A stretch of 64,000 nucleotides of DNA from Flavobacteriaceae bacterium F08102 (GCA_023015935.1 JALKAY010000001.1:558874-622873); one strand, 5' to 3'; positions 26,852 through 36,159 are shown, counted from the first letter of the stretch. Notes: generated from the sequence alone by a model not told the origin. Numbers and translations: made by a program.

Positions 26852-27583
26852 ATGTTAAAGACCATACTAGTTGATGATGAAATCAACGCGTTAGAAGCTT
26901 TAGAATGGAAATTAAATCGTTACGTTGAGGATTTAAAAATTATCAAATGTAACTCTCCTGTGGATGCTATCAATATTATTGAGAAGGAAAAACCAGCATT
27001 GGTTTTTTTAGATATTGATATGCCTGAGATGGACGGATTTTCATTATTACAGAAATTAACCTACACTGATTTTGATTTAATTTTCACCACGGCACACGAT
27101 GAGTATGCCTTAAAAGCAATTAAAGTTTCAGCAATCGATTATTTGTTGAAACCCGTAGATAAAGATGAATTGATAATGGCGGTTGCCAAAGTTAGGTCTT
27201 CAAGAAATAATGATCATTTAGAAAATAAGTTGCAATCTTTGTTTTCTAACCTAAGTGCCACCAACGAAAAGATAAACATTGCAGCAGATGGTAAAATTTA
27301 TTTATTAGATAAAGCTGATGTTATCATGTTGAAGTCGGATAAGAGTTACACGACAATTTTTTTAGAAGATAACAAAAAAATAGTCGTTTCTAAGACACTT
27401 AAAGAAGTGGAAAAGAAATTTGATTTTCAAGAATTCTTTAGAGTACACAATTCTTATTTGATTAACATTAATCACGTAAAAGAATACAGAAAAAGTATGG
27501 GAGGAGAGTTGCTGATGAGTAATGGAATGTGTGCGAGTATAAGTCGCAATAAGAAAAATGAATTGTTAGAAAAACTATTTTAA
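26852..27583 (+). CDS. LytTR-family response regulator
   Basis: The 243-residue protein has an N-terminal receiver domain with the acidic pocket VDDE (8-10), the phospho-acceptor D54 in VFLDIDMPEMDG and the conserved lysine in YLLKPVD near 107. A C-terminal LytTR DNA-binding domain follows (about 140-243), with DKSYTTIFLEDNKKIVVSKTLKEVEKK and FFRVHNSYLININHVKEY. It binds DNA through LytTR and is activated by phosphorylation from the histidine kinase encoded 9 bases downstream. The regulon is not deducible here; no LytTR-type repeat sites were identified near it. Its own promoter lies at 26789-26819. Confidence 0.95.
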   Translation: MLKTILVDDEINALEALEWKLNRYVEDLKIIKCNSPVDAINIIEKEKPALVFLDIDMPEMDGFSLLQKLTYTDFDLIFTTAHDEYALKAIKVSAIDYLLKPVDKDELIMAVAKVRSSRNNDHLENKLQSLFSNLSATNEKINIAADGKIYLLDKADVIMLKSDKSYTTIFLEDNKKIVVSKTLKEVEKKFDFQEFFRVHNSYLININHVKEYRKSMGGELLMSNGMCASISRNKKNELLEKLF

Positions 27584-27592
27584 TTCCCGCCG

Positions 27593-28918
27593 ATGCTGTT
27601 AGATTTTAATTCAGAAATCTACGCCTTAATTAGAGGCGCATTGCTATTTCTGTCTTTATATATGTTCACCTTGTACAGTCAGCGGCGAAAGCGTTTATAT
27701 CTATACTACGCTGCCTATCTGTTGTGTCTTTTTCTTTATTTTTTAAAAGATGTAAGCATTGAACCGTATACGTCACTTTATCACTACATAAATTTTTCAA
27801 TTTTGTATGTGGCTTTGGGGTTTTATTTGGCCTATGGTCGTGAGGTTTTGAGAACTAAAAAATATATTCCTTCTTGGGATGCGCTTATGGTGAATGCCCA
27901 ACGCGCTTTGTTTTTTTCACCGTTATTGTTCTTATTAATTGAATACTTTTTTGGGTATACGTATCAAAACAAGTTGTTTGTAATTACGATGCCAATTATT
28001 TCAGTATTTGCGATTTTAACGTACAGTGTATTTAAAAAAATAAAGGGAAAACATGTCAATTACTTTATAATTGGATCGGTCATTTTTTTAATAATGGCGA
28101 ATATTAGTTTCATTGCCAATTACAGTTCAAAGGAATTTTTCATTGAAAACCTTGGGTTTCAACCCAAACTGTTTTTGTATGTAGGTGCCTTTATTGAAAC
28201 CTTATTCTTTACTACTACCATAGGGTATTTAATAAGAGTGATGGAATCGCGTAAAATTCAAGCGGATATTCAACTCGCAAAAGTGAATAAAGAAATTTCG
28301 GATATGAAAATGACTGTATTGCAAACACAAATGGACCCTCATTTTTTATACAATTCGCTTAATTCAATAAATAATTTTGTCATTCAAAATGATATAGAAA
28401 AAGCATCTGATTACATTACCAAATTTGCACGATTAATTCGCGAAATTTTAAAAAACTCATCGAGTTTAACGGTTTCATTAGAAGACGATTTAGGGGTGCT
28501 AGGATTGTATGTAAAATTGGAACAAATGCGTACCGTTGGAGGGTTTGATTATATCGTCACTATAGATGATGAGATAGATTTAAGGGAAATCCAAGTTCCT
28601 CCATTATTTATGCAACCCTATATTGAAAATGCAATATGGCACGGCTTTGCGAATGTTAAAGGGTATAAAAAAATCAATCTAACCATATATGATGAAGAAG
28701 ATAAAATTAGGTGTGAAATAATTGACAATGGGGTTGGAATTAAAAAATCTAAAACAATGAAGCCTAAAGATAAGCGAAAACCGTTTGGGTTAAAGGCTTC
28801 AGAAGACCGCATAAAATTATTACATGAAAATCAAAATGTATATGTCATTATTGAAGATATTTCTGATCATCAAAATACGGGAACAAAAGTAACCATTAAG
28901 TTTCCAAAGAAAATTTAA
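27593..28918 (+). CDS. LytS/YehU-type sensor histidine kinase
   Basis: The 441-residue protein begins with about seven hydrophobic segments (residues about 10-225), resembling the 7TMR-DISM/7TM sensor type without an extracellular domain. The His_kinase domain follows, with QTQMDPHFLYNSLNSINNFV containing the phospho-acceptor H250 typical of the LytS group. A HATPase region has QPYIENAIWHGF (N-box, about 340) and DNGVGI (about 380). It is the cognate partner of the LytTR regulator just upstream, with the response regulator gene first. The inducing signal is unknown. A terminator follows at 28935. Confidence 0.93.
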   Translation: MLLDFNSEIYALIRGALLFLSLYMFTLYSQRRKRLYLYYAAYLLCLFLYFLKDVSIEPYTSLYHYINFSILYVALGFYLAYGREVLRTKKYIPSWDALMVNAQRALFFSPLLFLLIEYFFGYTYQNKLFVITMPIISVFAILTYSVFKKIKGKHVNYFIIGSVIFLIMANISFIANYSSKEFFIENLGFQPKLFLYVGAFIETLFFTTTIGYLIRVMESRKIQADIQLAKVNKEISDMKMTVLQTQMDPHFLYNSLNSINNFVIQNDIEKASDYITKFARLIREILKNSSSLTVSLEDDLGVLGLYVKLEQMRTVGGFDYIVTIDDEIDLREIQVPPLFMQPYIENAIWHGFANVKGYKKINLTIYDEEDKIRCEIIDNGVGIKKSKTMKPKDKRKPFGLKASEDRIKLLHENQNVYVIIEDISDHQNTGTKVTIKFPKKI

Positions 28919-28934
28919 TGCCATTTGTTGTTAA

Positions 28935-28977
28935 AAATGAACCATTTATTAATGTTTGAGGTTCATTTATTGTTTTT
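28935..28977 (+). terminator. Rho-independent terminator of the LytTR/LytS operon
   Basis: AAATGAACC (28935-28943) pairs with GGTTCATTT (28960-28968), loop of 16 bases, followed by a T-rich tail (ATTGTTTTT). It begins 16 bases after the kinase stop codon. Confidence 0.8.
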
Positions 28978-29192
28978 GTTAGAAAATAGTCCTCTAGAGC
29001 TGTACATTTGATCTAAGAAACGATACCCCTTATTACCAGATAATTATCGTTTACACTTAAAAAGTATCACTGTCTTTTTACATGGAATGATAACTACTGT
29101 GGGACGTATTCCAACATAAATTTTTGGCATAGGTCAAATAATATATAACGATGGGAAAATTTACTGTGAAAGAGAAGTATTTAGTCACGTTC
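28978..29192 (+). other. Intergenic stretch ending in an unassigned plus-strand terminator; possible small RNA
   Basis: No open reading frame is convincing. It holds the inverted repeat AAACGATA (29018-29025) with TATCGTTT (29045-29052), and ends at a strong plus-strand terminator (29193-29229). Because the kinase operon already has a terminator at 28935, the second may serve a short non-coding transcript. A weak promoter-like pair (TTTG near 29123, TAACGATG 19 bases later) could start it near 29160. This is inference. Confidence 0.3.
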
Positions 29193-29229
29193 AACCTCGA
29201 AATTTACTGTGTTTCGAGGTTTATTTTTT
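29193..29229 (+). terminator. Strong plus-strand terminator with no assigned gene
   Basis: AACCTCGAAA (29193-29202) pairs with TTTCGAGGTT (29212-29221), followed by TATTTTTT. On the minus strand no T-run follows, so it does not serve the CYTH gene, whose stop codon it overlaps. Confidence 0.82.
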
Positions 29230-29697
29230 CCAAGAAGAGAACGGTTTTTTAATCAGGATTGCATTGTAATATTTTCGTTGGCCAGTGACCTCTTTCCCTA
29301 ACCAAGAGGGGATAGGGTAAGCCTCATGTATACTTTTTAATTCTATTTCGGCTATGATTAATCCCTCATTGACACCCGAAAACACATCTACTTCATAGCA
29401 GTGATTTCCATAAGGGATGCGATAACGAATTTTTTCAATTAAGGGTTTTTCTGCAATTTTAAGTAAGGAGATTGCTTCTTCTTTTGAAATTTCTTTTTCC
29501 CATTCAAAGCGAGATACTCCGCCGTCGGTTGTTTTTCCTTTTACGGTGAGATATCCTATTCCGTCTGCAATTCTCACGCGCACTATACGCTTTTTGTGAG
29601 AGCTTAAAAAGCCCTGAACTAAGGTAGTTGAGCTCTGGGCTTCTGCTTTAAAGGAATCGTTTTTTACGAGGAATTTACGTTCTATTTCAAGAGCCAT
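29221..29697 (-). CDS. CYTH-domain triphosphatase-like protein
   Basis: The 158-residue protein is a single CYTH domain. It starts with the ExExK signature E4-I-E6-R-K8, continues with RVRIADGIGYLTVKGKT (near 40-57), EWEKEIS (near 65), EKIRYRI (near 88) and EVDVFSG (near 99), and ends in AEIELKS (near 113). CYTH enzymes hydrolyse triphosphates (inorganic triphosphate, thiamine triphosphate) or cyclise ATP in some lineages; a short single-domain bacterial form most often acts on inorganic triphosphate. The substrate is inferred. It is monocistronic on the minus strand, between the kinase operon and porZ. Confidence 0.9.
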   Translation of the reverse strand: MALEIERKFLVKNDSFKAEAQSSTTLVQGFLSSHKKRIVRVRIADGIGYLTVKGKTTDGGVSRFEWEKEISKEEAISLLKIAEKPLIEKIRYRIPYGNHCYEVDVFSGVNEGLIIAEIELKSIHEAYPIPSWLGKEVTGQRKYYNAILIKKPFSSWKK

Positions 29698-29780
29698 AGG
29701 CTATAATATTAGGTTTGTTTAAAATAAGTTAATGTATTATTGCGAAAAATCCTTGTAAAGGACCGTATTTACATTCATGT

Positions 29781-29810
29781 TTTACCCGTTAAAAATAATG
29801 AATATCTTTG
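29781..29810 (+). promoter_or_regulatory. Bacteroidetes-type promoter of porZ-recO
   Basis: TTT at 29781-29783, 19 bases, then TATCTTTG at 29803-29810 (perfect TAnnTTTG). It overlaps an upstream in-frame TTG (29808), which therefore cannot be the start codon. Confidence 0.65.
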
Positions 29811-29828
29811 GGGGAGAATCTAAAAAGA

Positions 29829-32168
29829 ATGGTGAAAAGTATATGTTGTTTAATCGTGGGGTTGGTAATGGGTACTGTATCGGCTCAAGTTGACTTTTCA
29901 GATACCTGGGAAGATTTTTATTCTTATACAAATGTCAAAGATTTTATTAAGGTAGATGAGCAGGTGTATGCAATTGTTGATAACGCCGTTTTTATGTATA
30001 ACACTACGACAAAAGAAATAGAAAAAAGATCATCTATTCACGGCCTCACAGGAGAAACTACTTCAAGCATTTTTTATAGTAGGATTTTTGAAAAACTAAT
30101 TATTGGGTATGAGTCTGGTTTGTTGGAAGTATTAGATACCCGTGGTAAAATCACTGTAAATACAGATATAAAGCGTCTCACCATTACGGGAGCGAAAAGT
30201 ATCAATCACATAACGGAATATGGAAATAAATTATTGATTTCTACTCCGTTTGCCATTGTTGTGTATGAACTAGATAAATTGCAGTTTGGAGACACGTACT
30301 TTATCGGAAATAGTTCAAATTCAGTTCAAGTGAATCAAACAGTCGTTTTTAATGAGCAAATTTATGCGGCAACTTCAGAAGGGATCTTTACTGCGAATGC
30401 CAATGATCCCAATTTAATAGATTACACGAAATGGAAGCAACCTCAAGGAGATTTTGCAGGTAATTTTAAGGCCGTTAGTGTCTTTAATAATGCAGTGTAT
30501 TGTGCTAAGAATAATGAGTTATTTCGATTGGAGAATCCTGATGCCATAGTGCGAACATCAACTTTAGCCCAACCAATTTTAGACCTCAAATCTTCCCCTG
30601 AGTTTTTAACTATTAGTCAACCAAATTCGGCGCTAGTTTTTGATGCTGGAATGCAGGAAATTGCACGAGCAGAAAATGATCTTGATTTTAGTTTTACATT
30701 ACATACGGCCTATGCAGAAGGGAATTCAATCTTTTTAGGGACAGAGCGATTTGGGTTGTTAAATTCTCAGATAATCAATCCGTCGAGCTATATAGAAATT
30801 CACCCATCAGGACCTTCGTCCAATGATATTTTTTCAATAACCGCAGAGAACAATCATATTTGGGTGGTTTATGGAGGATATTCAACGGCTTTTGCTCCTT
30901 TACAAAATGCAGAAGGTTTTAGCCATTTTAATGGTGAAGCGTGGAAAAATATACCATTTGATTATACCTTTCCTGCACGAGATTTGGTTCACGTAACAGT
31001 AGACCCTTTAAATATTAATAGAGCATACATCAGTTCATATGGACAAACTTCCCCCGATTTATTAACTGCTACAGGTGGAATTTTAGTGGTAGAAAATGAT
31101 GAAGTACAGGAATTTTGGAATCACACAAATAGTGGGTTGGAAGATTTAGCGCCCGACAATCCAAATTATTCGAGTATTCGAATTAATGGAACCGCTTTTG
31201 ACGATCAGGGAAACTTGTGGGTATCCAGTTCGTTTATTCGGAATAGGTTAAAAAAGAGGAGTCAGGATGGTGTTTGGACTTCTTATGATTTAAACAGTCT
31301 TATGACGGTTCAGGCATTTGGATTGACAGAGTTAGTGATTGATAAAAATCAAAATGTATGGATGGGATCCAGAAGAAATGGCGCTTTAGTGTATGCTCCT
31401 AGTACGAATCGAAAAACTTCCCTGACGGCAGAAGTAAACAAAGGGTCTTTACCAGATCCTAATGTGAGAACTATTGCGGTAGATAGAAATAATCGCATTT
31501 GGATAGGGACTAAAAAAGGCTTGGTAGTTTTTAATAATGTAGGGAGTCTTTTTGACGCAGCTATATACGATGCCGCACCGGTAATTGTAGAAGATGATGG
31601 TATTGCTAAAAAGTTACTAGGCGATCAGCCTGTGAGTACGATTGCTATTGATGGGGCAGATAATAAATGGTTCGGAACGGACACAGGAGGCGTTTTAGCA
31701 ACAAACCCTTCTGGGAGTAAAACCCTGTTTGCCTTTAATAAGGACAATTCTCCATTACCATCAAATAAAATCGTTAAAATCAAGGTAGATAATAGTAATG
31801 GTCGCGTTTTTATAGCTACCGACAAAGGAATGGTTGCTTTTAATAATAATGTGGCCCCTTTTGGTGAGAAATTGGAAGCGGTTTACGCATATCCTAACCC
31901 CGCAAGGAGTGAACATAACGTTATTACTATTGACGGTAGAAATGGCACGCATTTACCCAGAGGCACCAACGTGAAGATTCTCGATGCGGAAGGTAGGTTG
32001 GTACACGAAACAAATGTGACTGAAGGACAAGAGCTTAAAGGAGGTAAGGTAATTTGGAATAAAACAAATTTAGCTGGACGTAAAGTAGCGTCGGGAGTTT
32101 ATATCGTATTGCTTACTTTGCCAGATAAATCTGAAACAGCCATGTGTAAAATAGCCATTATCAATTAA
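29829..32168 (+). CDS. porZ: Type IX secretion system protein PorZ
   Basis: PorZ belongs to the T9SS attachment complex that processes and anchors cargo proteins at the cell surface. From the ATG at 29829 the product is about 779 residues: signal peptide ending GTVSAQ (about 20), an N-terminal beta-propeller beginning DFSDTWEDFYSYTNVKDF as in PorZ proteins, two-component-regulator-type propeller repeats (WIGTKKGLVVFNN, WFGTDTGGVLATN), and a C-terminal sorting domain (AYPNPARSE, LAGRKVASGVYIVLL). I chose 29829 because the -7 box at 29803-29810 excludes an earlier TTG and because the signal peptide starts there. The recO gene begins directly after the stop codon, a pairing I recall as frequent in Flavobacteriaceae. 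Confidence 0.9.
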   Translation: MVKSICCLIVGLVMGTVSAQVDFSDTWEDFYSYTNVKDFIKVDEQVYAIVDNAVFMYNTTTKEIEKRSSIHGLTGETTSSIFYSRIFEKLIIGYESGLLEVLDTRGKITVNTDIKRLTITGAKSINHITEYGNKLLISTPFAIVVYELDKLQFGDTYFIGNSSNSVQVNQTVVFNEQIYAATSEGIFTANANDPNLIDYTKWKQPQGDFAGNFKAVSVFNNAVYCAKNNELFRLENPDAIVRTSTLAQPILDLKSSPEFLTISQPNSALVFDAGMQEIARAENDLDFSFTLHTAYAEGNSIFLGTERFGLLNSQIINPSSYIEIHPSGPSSNDIFSITAENNHIWVVYGGYSTAFAPLQNAEGFSHFNGEAWKNIPFDYTFPARDLVHVTVDPLNINRAYISSYGQTSPDLLTATGGILVVENDEVQEFWNHTNSGLEDLAPDNPNYSSIRINGTAFDDQGNLWVSSSFIRNRLKKRSQDGVWTSYDLNSLMTVQAFGLTELVIDKNQNVWMGSRRNGALVYAPSTNRKTSLTAEVNKGSLPDPNVRTIAVDRNNRIWIGTKKGLVVFNNVGSLFDAAIYDAAPVIVEDDGIAKKLLGDQPVSTIAIDGADNKWFGTDTGGVLATNPSGSKTLFAFNKDNSPLPSNKIVKIKVDNSNGRVFIATDKGMVAFNNNVAPFGEKLEAVYAYPNPARSEHNVITIDGRNGTHLPRGTNVKILDAEGRLVHETNVTEGQELKGGKVIWNKTNLAGRKVASGVYIVLLTLPDKSETAMCKIAIIN

Positions 32169-32882
32169 ATGTTACATACACACAAAGCCATTGTATTGAG
32201 TTCTTTAAAGTATGGTGAAGCAGATTTAATTGTAAAATGTTATACGGAGATTGGACTCAAATCTTATTTTTTAAAAGGCATTTTAAAACAAAAAAAAGGT
32301 CGAATTTCTGCTTCGTATTTTTTACCCTTAAGTCAATTGGAAATCACCGCTAATTATCCCTCACAAAAGCAACTTTTTTACATAAAAGATGTGCGGGTTG
32401 CCTATCCGTACAACCGTATAGCTACTGATATTAAAAAACAAACAATCGTCTTGTTTTTGTCGGAAGTGTTAACGCACGCTTTAAAGGAAGAAGAGTCTAA
32501 TCCTTCTTTGTTTTCGTTTATCGAAACAGCCTTGCAATGGTTAGATACGCATGAACGTACTAGTAATTTCCACTTGTTGTTTTTAATGAATCTCACGAGA
32601 CATCTCGGGTTTTATCCAGAATTTACGCCAAACAGGCGTTATTTTGATTTGTTAGAAGGAAAATTTACTGATCATTTCGTGTCAAAGCATTATATCTCTG
32701 GAGAACTATTAGGTTATTTCACGTCAATTCTCGGCACAAATTTTGATGCTTTAGAAAGCATAAATCTTAATAAAAAAAGTAGGCATAAATTGTTGGAAAT
32801 CTTAATTGAATATTTTGAATTACATTTGTCAGGATTTAAAAAACCCAAGTCTTTAGCCGTACTTAAAACGATCTTTAATTAA
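32169..32882 (+). CDS. recO: DNA repair protein RecO
   Basis: RecO loads RecA onto SSB-coated DNA with RecR and promotes strand annealing in the RecF pathway. The 237-residue protein has the N-terminal OB-fold (KAIVLSSLKYGEADLIVKCYTE, residues 5-26; GLKSYFLKGI near 29) and an alpha-helical C-terminal domain with FHLLFLMNLTRHLGFYP near 137. No zinc-finger cysteines are seen, unlike some RecO proteins. The start codon touches the porZ stop, and the TonB-dependent receptor follows 2 bases after its stop, so all three genes are one transcription unit. Confidence 0.92.
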   Translation: MLHTHKAIVLSSLKYGEADLIVKCYTEIGLKSYFLKGILKQKKGRISASYFLPLSQLEITANYPSQKQLFYIKDVRVAYPYNRIATDIKKQTIVLFLSEVLTHALKEEESNPSLFSFIETALQWLDTHERTSNFHLLFLMNLTRHLGFYPEFTPNRRYFDLLEGKFTDHFVSKHYISGELLGYFTSILGTNFDALESINLNKKSRHKLLEILIEYFELHLSGFKKPKSLAVLKTIFN

Positions 32883-32884
32883 AT

Positions 32885-35335
32885 ATGAAGAAAGTACTAC
32901 TCCTTGTTTTTTGTTTGCCTTTTTTTAATGTTTCTGCTCAAACCATTACGATTTTAGATAAAGACACAAAATTTCCGATTAGAAATGTTGAGGTTTTTAG
33001 TGAAAATAAGCAAGTAAAAGCTATATCTAATAAAAATGGAATTGTAGATATTAGTGCTTTTGCCGATGATGAAGTGATTAGTTTTTCACATTTAGGGTAC
33101 GTAGATTATGACATTCTAAAGCGTCAAATTCCTCTAAAAGGTAAAATTTACTTACAAAGTGTAGAACATCAATTAGAGGAAGTGTTTTTATCTACATCGA
33201 AACGTGTAGAGCACAGGCAACGTATAGCAGAACAAATAGATATTCTTTCTCTAGCAGAAATTCAGCAGTTGCAGGCGCAAACTGCGGCTGATGTCTTGTC
33301 AACAATGCCTGGAATTAAAGTTCAAAAAAGTCAATCAGGAGGTGGAAGTCCAATTTTACGTGGCATGGAAGCAAATCGCATACTATTGGTGGTAGATGGG
33401 GTGCGTATGAATAATGCTATATATAGGCATGGTCATTTACAGAATTCAATTACTGTCTCTCCAAATCAATTAGATCGAACTGAAGTGATTTTTGGTCCTT
33501 CTTCTGTGATGTATGGATCTGATGCCTTAGGTGGTGTAATTCATTTTTACACTAAAAAACCCAAGGTGAGTACGTTTTTTAATACGGAAGTAGATCTTTT
33601 AAGTCGGTATAATTCAGTAAATGATGAAGTAACGCTACAGGCGGGGGTTGAATTATCATTTCCTAAATGGGCAAGTTATACGAGTATTTCGCGCAGTGAG
33701 TTTGGAGATATAAGAATGGGAAAAAAGCGGAATCACGGGTTTGATACATGGGGTTTAATTCCAACCTATTCCTCAAATAACGATACTTTTTATAGTGATG
33801 AAGAAACGGTAAATGGGGATCCAAACGTACAGCGTCGTACGGGCTACGATCAGACTGATTTTTTACAAAAATTTTATGTGCCAATTTCAAATAATACGGA
33901 TTTAGGTGTTAACCTTCAATACAGTACTTCTTCAAACATTAATCGTTTTGATCGTTTGATTGAAAAACGTGATGGTAAATTGCGATTTGCAGAATGGTAT
34001 TACGGACCGCAAAAACGCTTCTTAGTTTCTACACAATTGGGCTTAAAACCTAGCTTAACTTGGATGAATAAAGGAACCATTACATTGGCGTATCAAAATA
34101 TAGAAGAATCGCGGATTAATCGAAAATTTGGAAGTTTGAATCGTACAATCCGAAAGGAGCAAGTTGATGTGGTTAGTTTAAATGCTGATTTTTCTTTGCC
34201 ATTGACTAAAGATGAAGATAGAATTCTCTCGTACGGTTTAGAATTTACTCATAATGATGTTGATTCAAATCCAACAGGAGAGGTATTAGCCATTGAAGGA
34301 AATCAAATTGTTGGTATTTCTGATTATTTTCCTGTTCAAGCGCGTTATGCAGATGGTGGGAGTAGCTATTCAACAGGGGCTGTATATCTAAATTATCGTC
34401 AAGATATTAGTAAAACCTCTACGTTGAATTCAGGGATTCGATTTACCCATACGCGATTAGCAGCAAACTGGATAGATCAAACCTTTATACGTTTAGCTGA
34501 TCAGGATATACTAGTAAACAATTCAGCAGTTACTGCGACCTTGGGCTATATTTTTAAACCTACCCCAAACTGGCAACTCAATGGTGTATTATCTTCGGGG
34601 TTTCGATCACCTAATATTGATGATATTGGCAAAGTACGTGAAAAATCGGGCGAAGTTACTGTGCCAAATGTCCATTTAAAACCAGAGTATGCCTATAATG
34701 CAGAAGTAGGTTTATTGCGCTATTTTAATAAGAAAAAGATGTATGTTGGGGCTACTTTTTATTATACGTTATTGGATCATTACATCATGCGAACCAATTT
34801 TACAATGAATGGCAGTTCAACTATATTATTTGATGGAGAAGAAGGAAATGTTGTTGCGAATGTCAATATGGACAAGGCAGGTATTTTTGGTTTTACAAGT
34901 ACAGTTAAAGGGGTGCTTTCGAATGAGCTAAGTACACACGCTTCACTCACTTATACACATGGAAAGGCCTATGATACTGACGAACCGCTGTCTTCTATTC
35001 CTCCTTTGTTTGCTCAAGTTGGAATGCGTTATGAAAAAGGAAAAGTGGGAGGGGGAATTGATTATGTCTTTAATGCCCACAAAAAGCCAAATACATATAA
35101 TTTAACAGAAGGGATTGATCGATTTGAAGATACGCCATTTGATGAAAATACACAAAACTACTACGGTACTCCACAATGGGCAACGCTTGATGTAAACCTC
35201 AGTTATAAATTATCAAAGCAATTGATGTTACAAGCCGCGGTCGACAATGTTTTTGATATTCATTACAAAGAATATGCATCGGGTATTTCAGCGCCAGGAA
35301 GAGGCTTTAAAATAGCCCTGATGGGGAAGTTCTAG
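32885..35335 (+). CDS. TonB-dependent outer-membrane receptor
   Basis: The 816-residue protein has a signal peptide (cleavage after NVSAQ, residue about 19) and a short carboxypeptidase-regulatory-like N-terminal domain (about 20-95). The plug domain (about 110-225) carries TAADVLSTMPGIKVQKSQSG, SPILRGMEANRILLVVDGVRMN and GPSSVMYGSDALGGVIHF. The large beta-barrel follows, ending in a consensus C-terminal strand (RGFKIALMGKF). Such receptors import iron-siderophores, haem, cobalamin or sugars with energy from TonB. The plug resembles the haemoglobin/haem receptor group, but this is only a guess, since no haem-uptake genes are nearby. It is the last gene of the porZ-recO unit; no terminator is seen after it. 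Confidence 0.9.
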   Translation: MKKVLLLVFCLPFFNVSAQTITILDKDTKFPIRNVEVFSENKQVKAISNKNGIVDISAFADDEVISFSHLGYVDYDILKRQIPLKGKIYLQSVEHQLEEVFLSTSKRVEHRQRIAEQIDILSLAEIQQLQAQTAADVLSTMPGIKVQKSQSGGGSPILRGMEANRILLVVDGVRMNNAIYRHGHLQNSITVSPNQLDRTEVIFGPSSVMYGSDALGGVIHFYTKKPKVSTFFNTEVDLLSRYNSVNDEVTLQAGVELSFPKWASYTSISRSEFGDIRMGKKRNHGFDTWGLIPTYSSNNDTFYSDEETVNGDPNVQRRTGYDQTDFLQKFYVPISNNTDLGVNLQYSTSSNINRFDRLIEKRDGKLRFAEWYYGPQKRFLVSTQLGLKPSLTWMNKGTITLAYQNIEESRINRKFGSLNRTIRKEQVDVVSLNADFSLPLTKDEDRILSYGLEFTHNDVDSNPTGEVLAIEGNQIVGISDYFPVQARYADGGSSYSTGAVYLNYRQDISKTSTLNSGIRFTHTRLAANWIDQTFIRLADQDILVNNSAVTATLGYIFKPTPNWQLNGVLSSGFRSPNIDDIGKVREKSGEVTVPNVHLKPEYAYNAEVGLLRYFNKKKMYVGATFYYTLLDHYIMRTNFTMNGSSTILFDGEEGNVVANVNMDKAGIFGFTSTVKGVLSNELSTHASLTYTHGKAYDTDEPLSSIPPLFAQVGMRYEKGKVGGGIDYVFNAHKKPNTYNLTEGIDRFEDTPFDENTQNYYGTPQWATLDVNLSYKLSKQLMLQAAVDNVFDIHYKEYASGISAPGRGFKIALMGKF

Positions 35336-35649
35336 TGCGGTTTAATCTGTACATACAATGTGCTTCTTGGTTTGGAGATTACTTGATGCTTAATTTATGC
35401 GGCTATAGTTTATCGACTTTTTGCATACGGTCTGCAAAGTGTTTAACCACAAAGGACAAATGTAGATGGCAAATGTAGATGGCAAAGAATATATTGGCAT
35501 GTTTTTTGAATAATTTATTGGCCTGCATAACGTAAGCTGAAATTTAAAAATCAAGGTTATTGAATGAAGTAAATTTCAATGACAAATTTTTTACTTGGGT
35601 TAAGAAGTAAGATTAATAATTGGCTATCTTTGTAGACTCAAATAACATT
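35336..35649. other. Intergenic region before tmRNA
   Basis: No gene is seen in these 314 bases. They hold a 13-bp tandem duplication (AAATGTAGATGGC at 35458-35470 and 35471-35483) and a perfect -7 box TATCTTTG at 35625-35632 that fits the tmRNA, whose 5' end is 17 bases further. No terminator for the preceding receptor gene was found. Confidence 0.7.
35625..35632 (+). promoter_or_regulatory. -7 promoter box of ssrA
   Basis: TATCTTTG is a perfect TAnnTTTG match 17 bases before the tmRNA 5' end. The nearest upstream TTG (35595) is at longer than usual spacing, so the -33 element is unclear. Confidence 0.6.
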
Positions 35650-36040
35650 GGGGACGACTGGTTTTGACAGCAAGGTCAGTTGAAATGTAAGCATGTCGAG
35701 CAATGAAATAGTACTCGTAAAACTCAATTTCACCATTTAAACGGCGAGAATAACTACGCTTTAGCTGCATAATCTGAATTTTAGTAAGATTAGGCCACGT
35801 CTCTACAAGGTAGAGAAGCTTTATGTCTCCTGAAAGCGTTTGCTAACCGCGTTCAATTTAGAGGCATCGTAAAAGTCAGCATAGAATTCCTAGGCTTCGA
35901 TAGGAATTTGAAATTAAAGAAGCTAAGCTAAAAGTGGACGGTTTTCGGTCAGCTTTTAGACGAAAATTAAACGAAAACTAAACATGTAGAAAGCACTTCT
36001 GCTGCTTGTTTGGACGAGGGTTCGAGTCCCTCCGTCTCCA
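35650..36040 (+). ncRNA. ssrA: Transfer-messenger RNA (tmRNA)
   Basis: tmRNA rescues ribosomes stalled on broken mRNAs and tags the nascent peptide for degradation. The 5' end GGGGACG (35650-35656) pairs with the 3' end CGTCTCC (36033-36039), with one G-U pair, to form the acceptor stem; discriminator A is at 36040. The 3' T-arm GGGTTCGAGTCCC is at 36018-36030. CCA is not encoded and must be added. The tag reading frame runs from GGC at 35743 to TAA at 35770-35772 and encodes GENNYALAA, the tag I associate with flavobacteria. The 3' end is the attachment site of the integrative element that follows. Confidence 0.96.
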
Positions 36041-36041
36041 C
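36028..36041 (+). repeat. attL: attL: 14-bp direct repeat within the ssrA 3' end
   Basis: CCCTCCGTCTCCAC at the 3' end of ssrA is repeated exactly at 45022-45035 beyond the integrase gene. Flanking bases differ on both sides, so the core identity is 14 bp. This marks the left boundary of the integrated element. Confidence 0.9.
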
Positions 36042-36043
36042 TT

Positions 36044-36085
36044 AATCCTCTGTAACCAATTGCTTTACAGAGGATTATTTTTTTT
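36044..36085 (+). terminator. Element-borne terminator directly after ssrA
   Basis: AATCCTCTGTAA (36044-36055) pairs with TTACAGAGGATT (36065-36076), followed by ATTTTTTTT. It lies 3 bases inside the element and now terminates ssrA, whose native terminator appears to be at 45066 beyond attR. Confidence 0.9.
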
Positions 36086-36104
36086 GGTGTCAATTTAGGT
36101 GTCA
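36086..36104 (+). repeat. Paired GGTGTCA repeats, left end (candidate integrase arm sites)
   Basis: GGTGTCA at 36086-36092 and 36098-36104, joined by ATTTA, giving a 12-bp period. The same pair with the same spacing and orientation occurs at 44883-44901 near the other end. Confidence 0.6.
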
Positions 36105-36159
36105 ATAATGTGCTTAATAGGAAGTCTTTTACTTTTAATTCTCAAGTTTTTTTTATTAA

